DNA of 64,000 nucleotides from Nymphaea colorata (GCF_008831285.2 NC_045147.1:6230334-6294333), one strand, 5' to 3'. Shown: positions 10,641 through 21,509, numbered from the stretch's first letter. Program-made: numbers and translations. The notes: generated from the letters alone by a model not told the origin.

Positions 10641-11492
10641 AACACGCAGACCACAACCAAATGATGTGCAGCAGGTTGAGCACAAACACAAAAATAGCAT
10701 ACTTAGCCTATGCGAATCCACCAAGCACCATACGACTAGACAGATCTGAACGTCCAAGAACTTCTTCCACAGCAACAAAGGTCAGATCTAATGGCTGAAA
10801 CTTCTTCACGCAACGACAAAAGACTGCTGCTACTCGATTAGCAGCAGTTAACACCTCACAAAGCCTCACTTTACTGATTTCACATTCACGATTTGTAGAT
10901 ATTTCTCCTCAAGTCAAACTGCATCTTCAACCAGCAACATGACTCTACCCACAACAACTTCTCACGTCACACTGTACCCACAACCAGCAAATTAACTCTG
11001 CTCCACACGATCTTATGCAGCGACAACAAAAGGGCAGATCTGATATATCACGTCACAAATCGTCTTCCATGCAAGAAAAAAAATCAGATCTCTTTAGGGT
11101 AGATCTGATACATAACGGCATAGGTTTTCTTCCACGGCAGCAGAAAATTAGATTTGATAACCAGATCTGAGCGGCATAGATATTCTTCCACGGCAACACG
11201 GCAACAGAAAGTTAGATCTGATACATCCTGATCAGATCCACCATCTTCTTCCACGGCAGCAACTTCATCAACATTTCTCCATGTCTTCCACGGCAACAAC
11301 AACACAAGGGTGCTGATCAAGTTTCTACATGTTAAACGTGATTAGCCCCTTTCCACCAAACAATCAACTTGCTTGTTTTGTAAACAGTAGGAACCGTAGG
11401 CGTGAAACCCTAGTTTGGAGGAAGAGAAGAGAAATGAGATAAGGAAGGAACCCTAGGCGTGAAACCCTAGATCGCACAGCCCTAGGTCCGTT
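10641..11492 (-). other. copia-2 leader with degenerate 60-bp repeats
   Basis: The space where Gag would be expected carries no capsid coding. Instead about 10740-11310 holds imperfect repeats of a unit containing CTTCCACGGCAGCAAC and CAGATCTGATAC, spaced roughly 55-70 bp, at least five times. A similar theme (CTTCCACGTG, CTTGCAG) occurs in the copia-4 leader. Confidence 0.6.
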
Positions 11493-11504
11493 GCTTTGAT
11501 ACCA

Positions 11505-11531
11505 TGTTGAATATTGGAGGAAGAAAGGGAC

Positions 11532-11586
<55 letters not shown>

Positions 11587-11751
11587 CTTTCTTGTGTCAT
11601 TCACGTAACCCTAATATCTTTTAAAAGAGATTAGGGCGTTGACTACATATTTACAATTTCAGTCCACTAAAATATAAGAAAACAATAAGTAGACCCTTGT
11701 CTACTTTCTAATATTTCAGAAAGGCTCAAATTGATCTAGAAAACTTTAACA
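11505..11751 (-). repeat. copia-2 5' LTR
   Basis: 247-bp LTR with a (GA)n run (about 11534-11583), the primer-binding site directly beside it at 11493-11504, and the TSD GATTT following at 11752. Confidence 0.93.
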
Positions 11752-11756
11752 GATTT

Positions 11757-12018
11757 AACCATTAATAAACTGTTATATGTATTCTATTTATGATTCATGT
11801 TATGTATTCTATTTTACTGGATTTGATAGACCGTTATATGTATTCTGTTTATGATTCTATTACATACTATAATATGTAATATGTATTATATTGTTATATA
11901 CTAGAGCTCCTTTTTTGCCTAGGCGCTAGGTGCTGCTTGGGGCCCCGGCAGAGAGCGTTGATGCCTTCACAACATAGGTAACAACAATCCATAACAGTGG
12001 ATATTATATAATTTATAT
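11757..12018 (-). repeat. AT-rich flank and probable hAT transposon end
   Basis: After an AT-rich stretch, 11900-12018 contains GCCTAGGCGCTAGGTGC and then ATGCCTTCACAACATAGG. This parallels GCCTAGGCTATGCTTCAACAACATAG at about 19770-19800, next to another hAT remnant. CCTAGGC clusters of this sort are typical of hAT subterminal regions. It probably represents the end of an old hAT copy. Confidence 0.4.
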
Positions 12019-12209
12019 TGTTGAATTAGAAGAGTTTATGTTTAGGTGGTTATTTGCAATATTTAATAGTTAGGAGGACTTTTTAAACATTCCTCTACTT
12101 TCGGTTGATGTATTTTGTAAACCTCTCTTCAACCCTAATCTCTTTATAATGGAGATTAGGGTTAGTAAATGAATGAACGATTCTCTCTTTAAGGCTGCCG
12201 ACTGTAATA
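12019..12209 (+). repeat. copia-5 5' LTR
   Basis: Starts TGTTGAATTAG and ends CTGTAATA, a one-base change from the CTGTAACA end of the right copy. Contains the inverted repeat CCCTAATCTC/GAGATTAGGG around TTTATAATG. Confidence 0.9.
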
Positions 12210-12342
12210 TGGTATCAGAGCCGGCGATCTCCACCCTTCTTCGCCGGCGGCTGTCGTGATTTTTCGGTGACCCCTTCTCCTCTTCCTCTCCCATCTCTTC
12301 CCACTTCTTCTCTTCCTCTATCCTTCCTTTCTCTCCTTCATC

Positions 12343-12969
12343 AACAAAGCCTTCTGTTGCTTCGGCTTCAAGGTTGAAGCATTCAAGATCTTCATCATCA
12401 AATATTGTAGCCGGTTCTTCCTCAATCCATGGCTCCAGAGCTTCAAAGTTTTCCAAGCTGATAGGATCGAACTGAGATGTGTGCTTCCTTGCTGATGTTT
12501 TTTGTAATTCTCTACGTTACATAAGAGAAAACTTGTTAATATATAATTTCATATAAATATATTATACAAAAAATGTAAACATTAAGCTATATTACCTTTG
12601 TTTCAACCTCATATTATATTGAACGAAGACAAGGTCATTATGTTCGAGCCTATTCTTTTTTTTGTTATGGATATGTTGGAACACACTCCAGTTCCTTTCG
12701 CATCCACTAGCACTGCATGTCTGGCTGAGAACTTTGATTGCAAAACGTGCTAGGTTTGACAATCAAACCCATACCTATTCCACTATAAATCTAAACAAAA
12801 ATATAACGTTATAACAAATCAATGTGAAAGTTCTAAAAGAAACAAATGTAACAAATGCAAAGTAAATTAAACATTTCTATGTATTTACCTGGACGCATGG
12901 TTGTCCTGGCTCGAACGGCGACAAGTTGTCCCATGCCCCGATAACAAGTATCATATAGATCTAACACAT
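12343..12969 (-). pseudogene. hAT transposase C-terminal exons captured in copia-5
   Basis: Minus-strand coding of the hAT C-terminal dimerisation region in three exon-like blocks. About 12890-12965 reads RGMGQLVAVRAR. About 12596-12760 reads RFAIKVLSQTCSASGCERNW and HIHNKKKNRLEHNDLVFVQY and ends at a splice donor (CAAAG then GTAAT). About 12345-12470 reads WIEEEPATIFDDEDLECFNL, an acidic tail typical of these transposases. Introns are retained, so this came from genomic DNA and not from spliced RNA. A frameshift before RFAIKV shows it is dead. It lies antisense to the retrotransposon, and both joints are abrupt. Confidence 0.85.
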
Positions 12970-13870
12970 TGATACAAAGTTGTTTCTTCAAAAACACTTT
13001 GTGACAAAAGATCTTAGTCAACTGCGATATTTCTTGGGAATAGAGGTTGCTCGCAACAAGGAAGGTGTAGTTCTCTTTCAACGGAAGTATGTTCTTGATT
13101 TATTGCAGGACACCGGGATGCTAGGAGCTAAACCGGCCAATCTACCTATGAATCCACACATACATCCTCATGATGACCAATTAGAATTAGAGGATTCTTG
13201 ATCATACAGATCTCTTATTAGAAAACTCCTCTATGTTACTGTGACTAAACCAGACCAGACATTAGCTTTGCTGTGGGGAAACTAAGTCAATTTATGGAAA
13301 GACCCAAGAAAGTTTATTGGGATGCTGCTTTAATGATGGTCAAATATCTGAAATCGTCCCCTGACAAAGGACTTTTGTTCACAAAAGGCAAGACCCTAGA
13401 AGTGGAAGCCTATAGTGATGCTAACTATGCTGGCTCAGTCGAAGACAAGAAATCTACCACAAGATTCTGTGTATTTGTGGGAGGCAACCTTATATCCTGG
13501 AGAAGCAAAAAAGCAAGGTGTGGTGTCAAGATCTAGTGCAAAATCTGAATACAAAGCTATGGCTCAAACTGCCACTGAAATGACTTGGGCTAAATCCATG
13601 CTATCTAGCCTAAGTGTGTCGATTCCGCTTCCTATGAAGATGTATTGTGACAATCGAGCAGCCATATACACTGCAAACAATCTAGTTTTCCATGAGAGAA
13701 CAAAACATATTGAAGTGGACCCATTACATTCAGGATCTCGTTCAAGGAGGAACCATAACCACTATTCATGTATCATCAGAAGATCAAGCTGCAGATGTCT
13801 TCACTAAAGCTCTTTCTATTGGTGATTTATCTAGATCTTGTGACAAGCTGAACATGTATGCTTCAGCTTG
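12970..13870 (+). pseudogene. copia-5 reverse transcriptase and RNase H remnant
   Basis: Begins within reverse transcriptase just after the active-site region: FLQKHFVTKDL, FLGIEVARNKEG, DTGMLGAKPANLPMNP. It continues with KLSQFMERPKKV and RNase H (DANYAGS, SAKSEYKAMAQ, DNRAAIYTANN, FHERTKHIEVD) in at least three frames and ends before the purine tract at 13871. It is close in sequence to copia-4 at 38600-39300. The YVDD motif is absent, so it is non-functional. Confidence 0.9.
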
Positions 13871-13878
13871 AGGGGGAG

Positions 13879-14070
13879 TGTTGAATTAGAGGAGTTTATG
13901 TTTCTAGGTGGTTCTTTGCAATATTTAATAGTAACTAGGTCTCTTTCAACATTCCTCTATTTTTTATTTATGTACTTTATAAACCTCTCTTCAACCCTCA
14001 TCTCTTTATAATGGAGATTAGGGTTAGTAAATGAATTAACGATTCTCTCTCTAAGGTGTCGGCTGTAACA
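13879..14070 (+). repeat. copia-5 3' LTR
   Basis: 192-bp LTR from TGTTGAATTAG to GGCTGTAACA with the same TATA-containing hairpin, followed by the TSD TATAT. Confidence 0.9.
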
Positions 14071-14075
14071 TATAT

Positions 14076-14217
14076 TATACTATATTGAAGACAAATTGAA
14101 GTTTATAGCATTGAAGTTTCAAGAAGGAAAATTAATACAATAAGTTCAAAACTTCAACTGTTCACTTTGGAGTCGGTGACATAATATAAACCTAATTACA
14201 AATGACTTCAATTTATA
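14076..14217. other. Spacer between copia-5 and copia-3
   Basis: About 140 bp of AT-rich single-copy-looking sequence, no coding. The following five bases, AATCA, are the left target duplication of copia-3. Confidence 0.6.
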
Positions 14218-14222
14218 AATCA

Positions 14223-14459
14223 TGTAGAAACACAAACACAGAAGAGAAAACGAGGAACACGATGTAACGTGGAAAAACCCTCAACAAGAGGAAAAAAACC
14301 ACGGATGAGGAGGAGCTAGTGCCCACTAGCCGCCAGACTCTCTCTCTCTTAAGATTTCATTAACATCAAAGATTAGGGTTACAATGATATAAGTATGCCC
14401 TAATTAGGACACACCGGATCGGGTCCAGACCTGAACCCGTACACTAATATCCGTCAACA
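14223..14459 (-). repeat. copia-3 3' LTR
   Basis: 237 bp, TG...CA ends. Contains ACGATGTAACGTGGAAAAAC and a GATTAGGGTT block. Confidence 0.94.
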
Positions 14460-14469
14460 CTCCCCCTCA

Positions 14470-16081
14470 AGTTGAGCAGACATATCAAACATGCCCAACT
14501 TGGATACATTTTTCTCGAATGAAGTCGAGGATAGAGCCTTCACATTAGTGGTTTGGTCTTCTGACTTCATGTAAGGAAGGATTAACTCTTTAGTATCCAT
14601 TCTTTCACGAATAAAGTGACGATCAATCTCAACATGCTTGGTTCTGTCGTGTAGAACAGGGTTGTTGGCTACATTGATTGCAGACTTGTTATCACAGTAC
14701 ATCTTCATAGGTCCTTCAATCTCTATTCCAATATCAGTCAGCAATATTTTCAAACATATTAACTCTGACACTCCCATAGCAACGGCTCTATATTCTGCCT
14801 CTGCACTAGATCGAGAACATACATCCTGTCTCTTGCTCCTCCATACTACAAGATTTCCACCCAGGTAGATACAGTACCCTGTAGTAGACCGTCTGGTATC
14901 AGCATAACCTACCCAGTCTGCATCGGAATACCCTTCGACCTCTACAGTCTCTTGTTTTACATACAAGAGTCCATTGCCAGGATTTCTCTTCAAGTAACAT
15001 AATACTCTGTCTACAGCCTTCATATGTGCATCAGTAAGCATGCATGAATTGACTCAATACATTCACTGCGAAAGTAATATCAGGTCTCGTGAGGGTAAGG
15101 TAAATCAACTTCCCAACCAAGCGTTGATATCTTCCCTTAGCTTCTTCACAGAGCAGCTCTCCATCTCTAAGACTCAACTTGTGCCCGGTGTCAAGTGGGG
15201 TAGAAGCAGGTCTACACCCCAACTTACCAGTCTCTTCCAACAGATCTAAAGTGTATTTCCTTTGGTTTAGCACAAGACCAGTACTCGATCTAGCAATCTC
15301 AATACCAAGAAAATACCCTCAGCTTGCCAAGATCCTTGAGATCAAATTCCGTAGCGAGTAACCCTTTTAACTTGATGATCTCCTCCTCATCATTACTTGT
15401 GACAATCATGTCATCCACATAAACAAGTAAAAGACTGACTCTGCCCTCCTTTTTCTTCATGAATAGAGTGTTGTCTCCATTCCCTTGTTTGTACCCATGA
15501 TATTGCATTACTCGTCTCAGTCGTTCGAACCATGCTCCGGGTGATTGCTTGAGGCCATATAAGGCCTTTTTCAGCTTACAACATTTTTCTGGTTCTTCAT
15601 ATCCTGGAGGCATATGCATATATACTTCTTCGAGGTCACCATTGGGGAAGACATTCTTAATATCTAGTTGGTACATCTTCCACTCCTTCATCACAGCTAG
15701 GGATATAACAACTCTGACTGTCTTCATTTTCGCAACAGGAGCAAAGGTCTCCAAGTAATCAATCCCATATTTTTGGCTAAACCCTTTGGCCACAAGACGA
15801 GCTTTATATCTTTCAACACTTCCATCTCGTTTGTACTTGATGGTATACATCCATTTGGATCCAACCAAGTGATCTGCCTCAGGAATCTTCACAACCTCCC
15901 ATGTCATGTTTCTTCTCAAGGCTTCTATTTCTTCTTTCATAGCATCAGCCCACTTGGAATCACTTTGAACTTCAGCAACGGTCCTGGAAATCACAGCCAA
16001 AGAAAGAGAAGAAATAAAACACTTGTAATCCTTGCCAAGTCTGGAATAAGATACAAAATTACCAACAGGGTTTGAATACAT
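14470..16081 (-). pseudogene. copia-3 reverse transcriptase and RNase H, frameshifted
   Basis: Reverse transcriptase spans 15299-16081: SKWADAMKEEIEALRR, GSKWMYTIKYK, YKARLVAKGFSQ, catalytic YVDDMIV. The frame is lost at about 15313 by an extra G in the sequence coding for the YFLGIE motif. It resumes at 15273 (LNQRKYTLDLL) and shifts again near 15035-15045. RNase H follows (DADWVGY, STTGYCIYLGG, SAEAEYRAVA, DNKSAINVANN, HVEIDRHFI) to about 14470. The reading frame is open for long stretches, so decay is recent. Confidence 0.9.
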
Positions 16082-18753
16082 GAGCTGACACCCTTTCTCA
16101 GGGCAATGGGAAGATATTTATTTTCCTTTTCAACCTCATCTTGAGTCTTCAAGGTAGGACTTGGTTCATCGAGGGAAGGAGTGGCATTGGGATTGGAAGT
16201 AGATGTTGCACCACAAGTCACCTCCTCTGTCCGAGCACCTCGTCTAGAATAGACCTGTCCAAACAAATGATGGCCTTCCTTCTCAGTGTCACACCCTTCC
16301 TTCTTCTCGGGCACATCAACAACAGTGAGAGATTCTGCTTTCCTGTAGTCCAAGAAATCTGTAAATTGAAGCTCCTGACTCTGAGAATACTCTTCCCTAA
16401 CCACAGACTTCTCCCCCTGAAGAGGATTCTTACCAAAGTAAGATGCATGTTCCAAGAAGGTAACATCCCTCGTAACATAGACTCGGTCAGTGGTGGGGTC
16501 AAGACATCTGTATCCTTTCTGAGTAGTGGAATACCCAACAAACACACCTTTGATAGACCTGGGATCAAGTTTCTTAATATTGGGACTGTGATTATGTATA
16601 AAACACACACAGCCAAAAACACGAGGGTGGAGTAGAAATGGTTGACGACTGCCGGGAAGTAACGAATGGGGAGTCTGATCATTCAGAACACGACTAGGCA
16701 TGCGATTGATGAGATATGCACTAGTAAGAACTGCATCACGCCAATAGTGTTTAGGAAGATGTCTCTGAAACAGAAGGGCCCTGGTGACATTAAAAAGCTG
16801 GTGATTTTTCCTTTCAGCCACTCCATTTTGTGGGGGGGTATAACTACAGGACGTCTTATGAACAATCCCCTTTTTTTGAAGAAGATCCTCAACAGACTGA
16901 CACATATACTCACAGGCATTATCGGACCGAAAGGTTTTAATAGTCCCACCATATTGGGTATACACAAGAAGAATGAAGGTTTCTATGATATGAGGAACCT
17001 CACTGCGATCTTTTAACAAGTACACAAAAGTAGTCAGAGAGAAGTCATCAATAAAAGTGATAAAGTATTGAAAACCGTGACGGGTATGAATTCTCGAAGG
17101 CCCCCACACATCCGAGTGAACCAAGGAAAAAGCCTCATTAACACAACTAGTAGAAATAGGGTACGAAGCCCGCACATGTTTGGCAAACTGACACACATCA
17201 CAGGAAATCAAAGACAAATTCAAAGAAGTACACAAATCGGGGAACAACTGTTTCAAAATCTCAAAAGGTAAATGCCCAAAACGTTCATGCCAGTACAAGA
17301 AAGACTGAAGACACTCTTCTCTTCGTTTCTCTGTCTTGCTGATCGCTGTCACAAGAGCTGTAGCCACATGTATGGGAAGACGATATAGGCCATCAGACGC
17401 CAAACCAATCCCAATCCTCTTCCCTGTCACCAAGTCCTGCAAAACACAACGGTTGGCAGAAAAAATGAGTTCACAGTTCAGCTCTTTAGTAAGTTTATTA
17501 ACTGACAAGAGATTTAAGGGAAACTGGGGAACATGTAATGCTCCCCGCACATGAAATTTGTCCAACAAGGACAGAGTCCTTTCGCCTGCCACAACAGTAG
17601 AGGAACCATCTGCGAGAGAAACTCGTTCCCTTCCCGAAGATAACTTATATTCATGAAATAATTTTAGGTTACCTGTCATGTGGTGAGTAGCACCACTATC
17701 CACAATCCATTCCCCCACAGAAGAGTTACTTGTATCGCCAATAACTGCAAGAGCATGATTAGCCTTTGTCTCATCTGGGGTCTCGGTCTGGTTGACATCA
17801 ATCCGACCCAAGTAGGCCCTTAGTTCATGAATCTGGTCAGCAGAAATGGAGACTTTTTCTCCACTGGATTTGGGCACCTCAGACACCGACATCTTCCCAA
17901 TAGAAGACCGCCCTTTGTTTCCCTTCTTCTCTGGATGAAGATCCCAACAATAATCCACGGTATGACCAGTCTTCTTGCAGTGAGTGCATCTGCGAAGAGA
18001 TCTAGTCAGGCCTCCAGGACCACGACTCACAAGAGCGGATCTCTCATGATAGGGCATGAGATCCCTCTTGCCCTCATTTGTAACCAGCCTTCTATGTTCT
18101 TCCGCTTCAACACAGGAGTACACATCTTCAATATTGGGTACCTCTCCTGAATTCAGAATCTGGCTTCTAACACCTTCAAACTCATCATTTAAACCAGCTA
18201 AAAAGAGGAACACCCTGTTTTCCCATACCTGAGCTACATAAAGTGCCTGATCTTGGGGACAATGCCAAGGAATATCAGAATGATAGTCAAGCTCTTCCCA
18301 CTTGGCTTTCAAAGCCCCGTAGTAATCTGCAACAGAAGAGTTCCCTTGTCGAAGGCCATCGACAGTCTTCACTATTTGGTAAGTACGAATTGCCGTTTTC
18401 TTTTGGCCATACATTTGCTCTAAGACTACCCACATGTCTCTTGCAGACTTCTTTCGAAGGATAAGGGGCTGAATATCGGCAGAGACGGAGTTGAAAATCC
18501 AAGTTTTCACTTGATTATCCTCAAGAAACCAAGTGTCCGATACACCACTTGTTTTCGTCGGTTCAGGGTTCCTTCCGTCGATATAGGCAGTCCGACCGCG
18601 GGCAACAATCCCCATAGTCATAGCAGCCGACCACGGGAAATAGTTCTCTTTTGTAAGGCGAAGAGTAATGACCTGAGCGGGAACATTCTCAGTTTTAAAA
18701 ACCCCGATTTCAGATGGATTGGTGTTAACGGTAGACGAAGAAGAGGCTGCCAT
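16082..18753 (-). CDS. copia-3 gag-protease-integrase polyprotein
   Basis: Starts MAASSSSTVN at 18753. The open frame extends upstream into the leader, but that part is GC-rich and not copia-like, so I use the internal start. Gag includes a UBN2-type region (TLRLTKENYFPWSAAM, KSARDMWVVLEQMY), then a CCHC knuckle CTHCKKTGHTVDYC, protease WIVDSGATHHM and the integrase HHCC finger. The triad residues lie in HSDVWGPS, RSDNACEY and QNGVAERK. The C-terminal part reads FVGYSTTQKGYRC and YLPIALRKGV. The frame changes at about 16082 before the reverse transcriptase, by a small indel. Otherwise uninterrupted. Confidence 0.9.
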
Positions 18754-18839
18754 AATCTCAGGCCAGTCCAGCAAAGGGCACGGGCGGCGGTAAAACACAG
18801 GAGATACCAGTGACAACAAGAGGCACCAACGGAAGCAGG

Positions 18840-19075
18840 GAGCAAGGGCGACGACAACGGCAAGAGCGACGTCAGGGAGCAAGTCGCGGCAGCAAGGGCG
18901 ACGTCAGGGAGCAAGTCACGGCAGCAAGGGCGACGTCACGGAGAAGATCGACGGCGGCGAAGCAGGGGCGACGTCAGGGAGCAGCAGCAGAGGGCGACGT
19001 CAGGGAGCAAGGTCGACGGCGGCGGAGAAGGGGAGACGTCAGGGAGCAAGGTCGACGGCGCACAGGGCGACGCAG
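18840..19075 (-). repeat. GACGTCAGGGAGCA minisatellite in the copia-3 leader
   Basis: Imperfect tandem repeats of 20 to 40 bp built on GGGCGACGTCAGGGAGCAAG, with six GACGTCA occurrences. It lies in the untranslated leader between the primer-binding site and gag. On the coding strand each unit presents TGACGTC, the core bound by plant bZIP factors. Confidence 0.75.
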
Positions 19076-19214
19076 CCGTTAACGGCGGTGGAAGTTATTT
19101 GGCGACAGAAGAAGGTCGATGGCGGTAATGACGGCGGCAGCGGCAGTAACAACGGCGGTTGGAGAAAACACCACTATCACCAAAGAAGTCCCATCCTCGC
19201 CGGCTCTGATACCA

Positions 19215-19452
19215 TGTAGAAACACAAACACAGAGAGAGAAAACGAGGAACACGATGTAACGTGGAAAAACCCTCAACAAGAGGAAAAAAACCACAGATG
19301 AGGAGGAGCTGGTGCCCACTATCCGCCAGACCCTCTCTCTCTTAAGATTTCATTAACATCAAAGATTAGGGTTACAATGATATAAGTATGCCTTAATTAG
19401 GACACACCGGATTGGGTCCAGACCTGGACCCGTACACCAGTATCCGTCAACA
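19215..19452 (-). repeat. copia-3 5' LTR
   Basis: 238 bp, beside the primer-binding site at 19203-19214. Differs from the left LTR by about ten substitutions. Followed by the TSD AATCA. Confidence 0.94.
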
Positions 19453-19457
19453 AATCA

Positions 19458-19671
19458 TAACAGGAAAAAGCCTACTGAAGAACTGCACTGGAGAATCCCA
19501 ACACAGCGGAAGGCTGAACGTGAGTGGGGCCTTCTGCCTTCTGCTGAATCCAGATTAAATAGCCATTTTCACATTTAAGGAAGATTATCTCTTTCCTTCC
19601 ACAACTTAAAACTGTGCACCAGTCTCCAACGCTCTTTAAGAACTTAAGTAGTGTCTCTTTGATTTTCAAGG
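19458..19671. other. Spacer after copia-3
   Basis: About 215 bp without recognisable features, between the copia-3 target duplication and a hAT remnant. Confidence 0.5.
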
Positions 19672-20200
19672 CCTAGGCTTAGGCACGCCTAGGTGCATCA
19701 CCACCTTGTATTGCCTAAGTAATCATACTTAGGCAATGCAGGTGGAGTAACACTTAGGCATTGCGTAAGCGCATGCCTAGGCTATGCTTCAACAACATAG
19801 CAAATAATAAATGATAGTATCATCATTCATCATCTTTATCTTCTTTCTCCTTCAATTATCTTCATTTTCATTCTCTTTGTCATTGTCATTTGCATCATTT
19901 TTGTCAAATTCAGTATCCTCATTGATGTGTACATGTTCTCCTTCATCAAGATCCTTTGCTCCTTTAATATTCAACCTCTCAAGATCCTTTTCCTCAAATG
20001 TGGTGGCTGGTTCTTCTTCAACTAATAGATCCTGCACATCAAAATCTATCTAGGTTAATATTATCAAATTGAGGTGCTTATGTTTTTTCTAATTGCCAAG
20101 TGTAAATAAGATAGAATTTTTTAATATATTGGAAAACAAGTGTATATAGCTTATAAAACGAGTCTATATTAGCTTATTACCTTTGCCTCAAACAATGTTT
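19672..20200 (-). mobile_element. hAT transposon 3' end remnant
   Basis: 19672-19790 carries clustered CCTAGGC and CTTAGGC motifs in both orientations, typical of hAT subterminal repeats. 19852-20037 (minus) encodes an acidic tail (LLVEEEPATTFEEKDLERLN) closely parallel to the hAT tail inside copia-5 (WIEEEPATIFDDEDLECFNL). At about 20175-20200 a minus-strand splice donor follows GAGGCAAAG, as in the other copy. The rest of the transposase is missing or too diverged to see. Confidence 0.6.
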
Positions 20201-21509
20201 TAAAATCCAATGACTTAGGTCAACTTGTCTATTCATGACTCATGATTTGGCTAGTCAACTCAGTGACATTGGCTGGCTTTTAACAATTGTTTTTGAAAGA
20301 AAAACAAAATGTAACTTGTCATTTAAACAAAAAAAGGTTGGAGAATGGCTTGGTTACATGCATAACTTAGAACGAGTGTTTTTGAATGCGATTAACTGAC
20401 TAAGTGAAGCAGAGCTTTGAGCCTATCATGAAGCGAGGTGTAAGCGTCAAATATACTGTTTTGCCCATCATGTAGTCACATTCTTATGCATCCCTGCTAA
20501 ATGGTGCTTTAGCCTAGTGATCCTTGCTGATAAAATCCTTTTTACAGTAGCTGCAAATGTTTTTTAACTGATCATTTTTCTTCACCTTTGTGCACCATCG
20601 TCCATGCAGGATTGTTTGAAACCATATCGTCACAAAACAATAGAAATCTGCAGTAATATTTAGAAGACAAATCTATTGTAATCTTTACAAAGCAATAAAA
20701 ATCTATGGTTAGAGTAGGAGAATTTATATTTTATACTTTCTACCTTTATGGAAGAGATCTGAAACCCCTTTTTATCCATCTGCAAATCAATCCCCCGTGA
20801 AAATTCCCCCTAAATGGACTTTCTCTACCTCACATCGGCAACAGCTCACACCTTCACTCAAGTGCTAAGAGTGTTTAGAAGTTGGGAAAGGAGAGAAAAA
20901 AGGGGGGGGGGGAGGTGTTGGGGGTTTAATGAACAAATCAGAAAAATAAGGCCTTGGCCTTTTTTCTGTCTGACGAACTTGCATAGTATGGTATTGGGTC
21001 CGTAGCGCACAATACGGGGCACCTCTGTATCTTGATAAGGGCGTTTAGTGTAATAGTTTTATTGACCATTGTTGTATTGTAACATACAACATTGGTTTCA
21101 ACTTTCAAGAAGCGAAGAAATAGTTAATGGGCTTAAATGAATGATCTAATGCTCTACGAACTTGGTTACGATTTGTGCAAGAGTTTCACTCACTATTAAG
21201 TATGTTTACCAAAGTTCCTTGCCTTTAGATGGTTACAGGTGGTAGTAGTGGTTTGTCCAGCACGCGAAAACACACCCATTATTCCTTTTGGTAAAAAATG
21301 TGCTTATGTGTCATAGTTATTTGTTTAAGGATAAATGAATGTTCATCCGTTTTCTCCTCTCCTTTTTGATATTTTCATTTAGATAATCATGTATCCTGTT
21401 TGCTTGTGTTGGTTTTCTCTGGTCAGTTAAAGAAACCAGCAATTTCAGTTGTTGATCATTCTGTTTCTGGTTTGCTAACATGATATTGCCCTTTGCTTAT
21501 TCAACATAG
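20201..21509 (+). other. Presumed DCL1 intron, 3' part
   Basis: AT-rich, no coding. It includes a G-run (about 20904-20913) and ends in the splice acceptor TTCAACATAG directly before the first DCL1 exon seen. I looked for upstream DCL1 exons (DExH helicase motifs) here and found none. Confidence 0.6.

Larger units (their letters stand above)
6993..11751 (-). mobile_element. copia-2: Ty1/copia retrotransposon, degraded and lacking the Gag capsid
   Basis: A 4759-bp minus-strand element with LTRs of 248 and 247 bp (6993-7240 and 11505-11751) that differ at roughly ten positions, flanked by the exact duplication GATTT (6988-6992 and 11752-11756). The primer-binding site is TGGTATCAAAGC (11493-11504, minus). 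The purine tract TTGAGGGGGAG (minus) abuts the left LTR. Pol is present but broken by several frameshifts and stops. Between leader and protease there is no recognisable capsid domain. Confidence 0.94.
12019..14070 (+). mobile_element. copia-5: internally deleted copia element carrying hAT transposase sequence
   Basis: A 2052-bp plus-strand element with LTRs of 191 bp (12019-12209) and 192 bp (13879-14070) flanked by the duplication TATAT (12014-12018 and 14071-14075). The primer-binding site TGGTATCAGAGC follows the left LTR (12210-12221) and the purine tract AGGGGGAG precedes the right LTR. The LTRs, leader and reverse transcriptase are clearly related to copia-4. Gag, protease, integrase and the first part of reverse transcriptase are missing. 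In their place lies about 627 bp of antisense hAT transposase (12343-12969). Confidence 0.9.
14223..19452 (-). mobile_element. copia-3: full-length Ty1/copia retrotransposon with frameshifts
   Basis: A 5230-bp minus-strand element with 237- and 238-bp LTRs (14223-14459 and 19215-19452), about 95% identical by eye, exact duplication AATCA (14218-14222 and 19453-19457), primer-binding site TGGTATCAGAGC (19203-19214, minus) and purine tract TTGAGGGGGAG beside the left LTR. Gag, protease, integrase, reverse transcriptase and RNase H are all present in copia order, with three frame breaks. It belongs to a family distinct from copia-1, -2 and -4. Confidence 0.95.
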
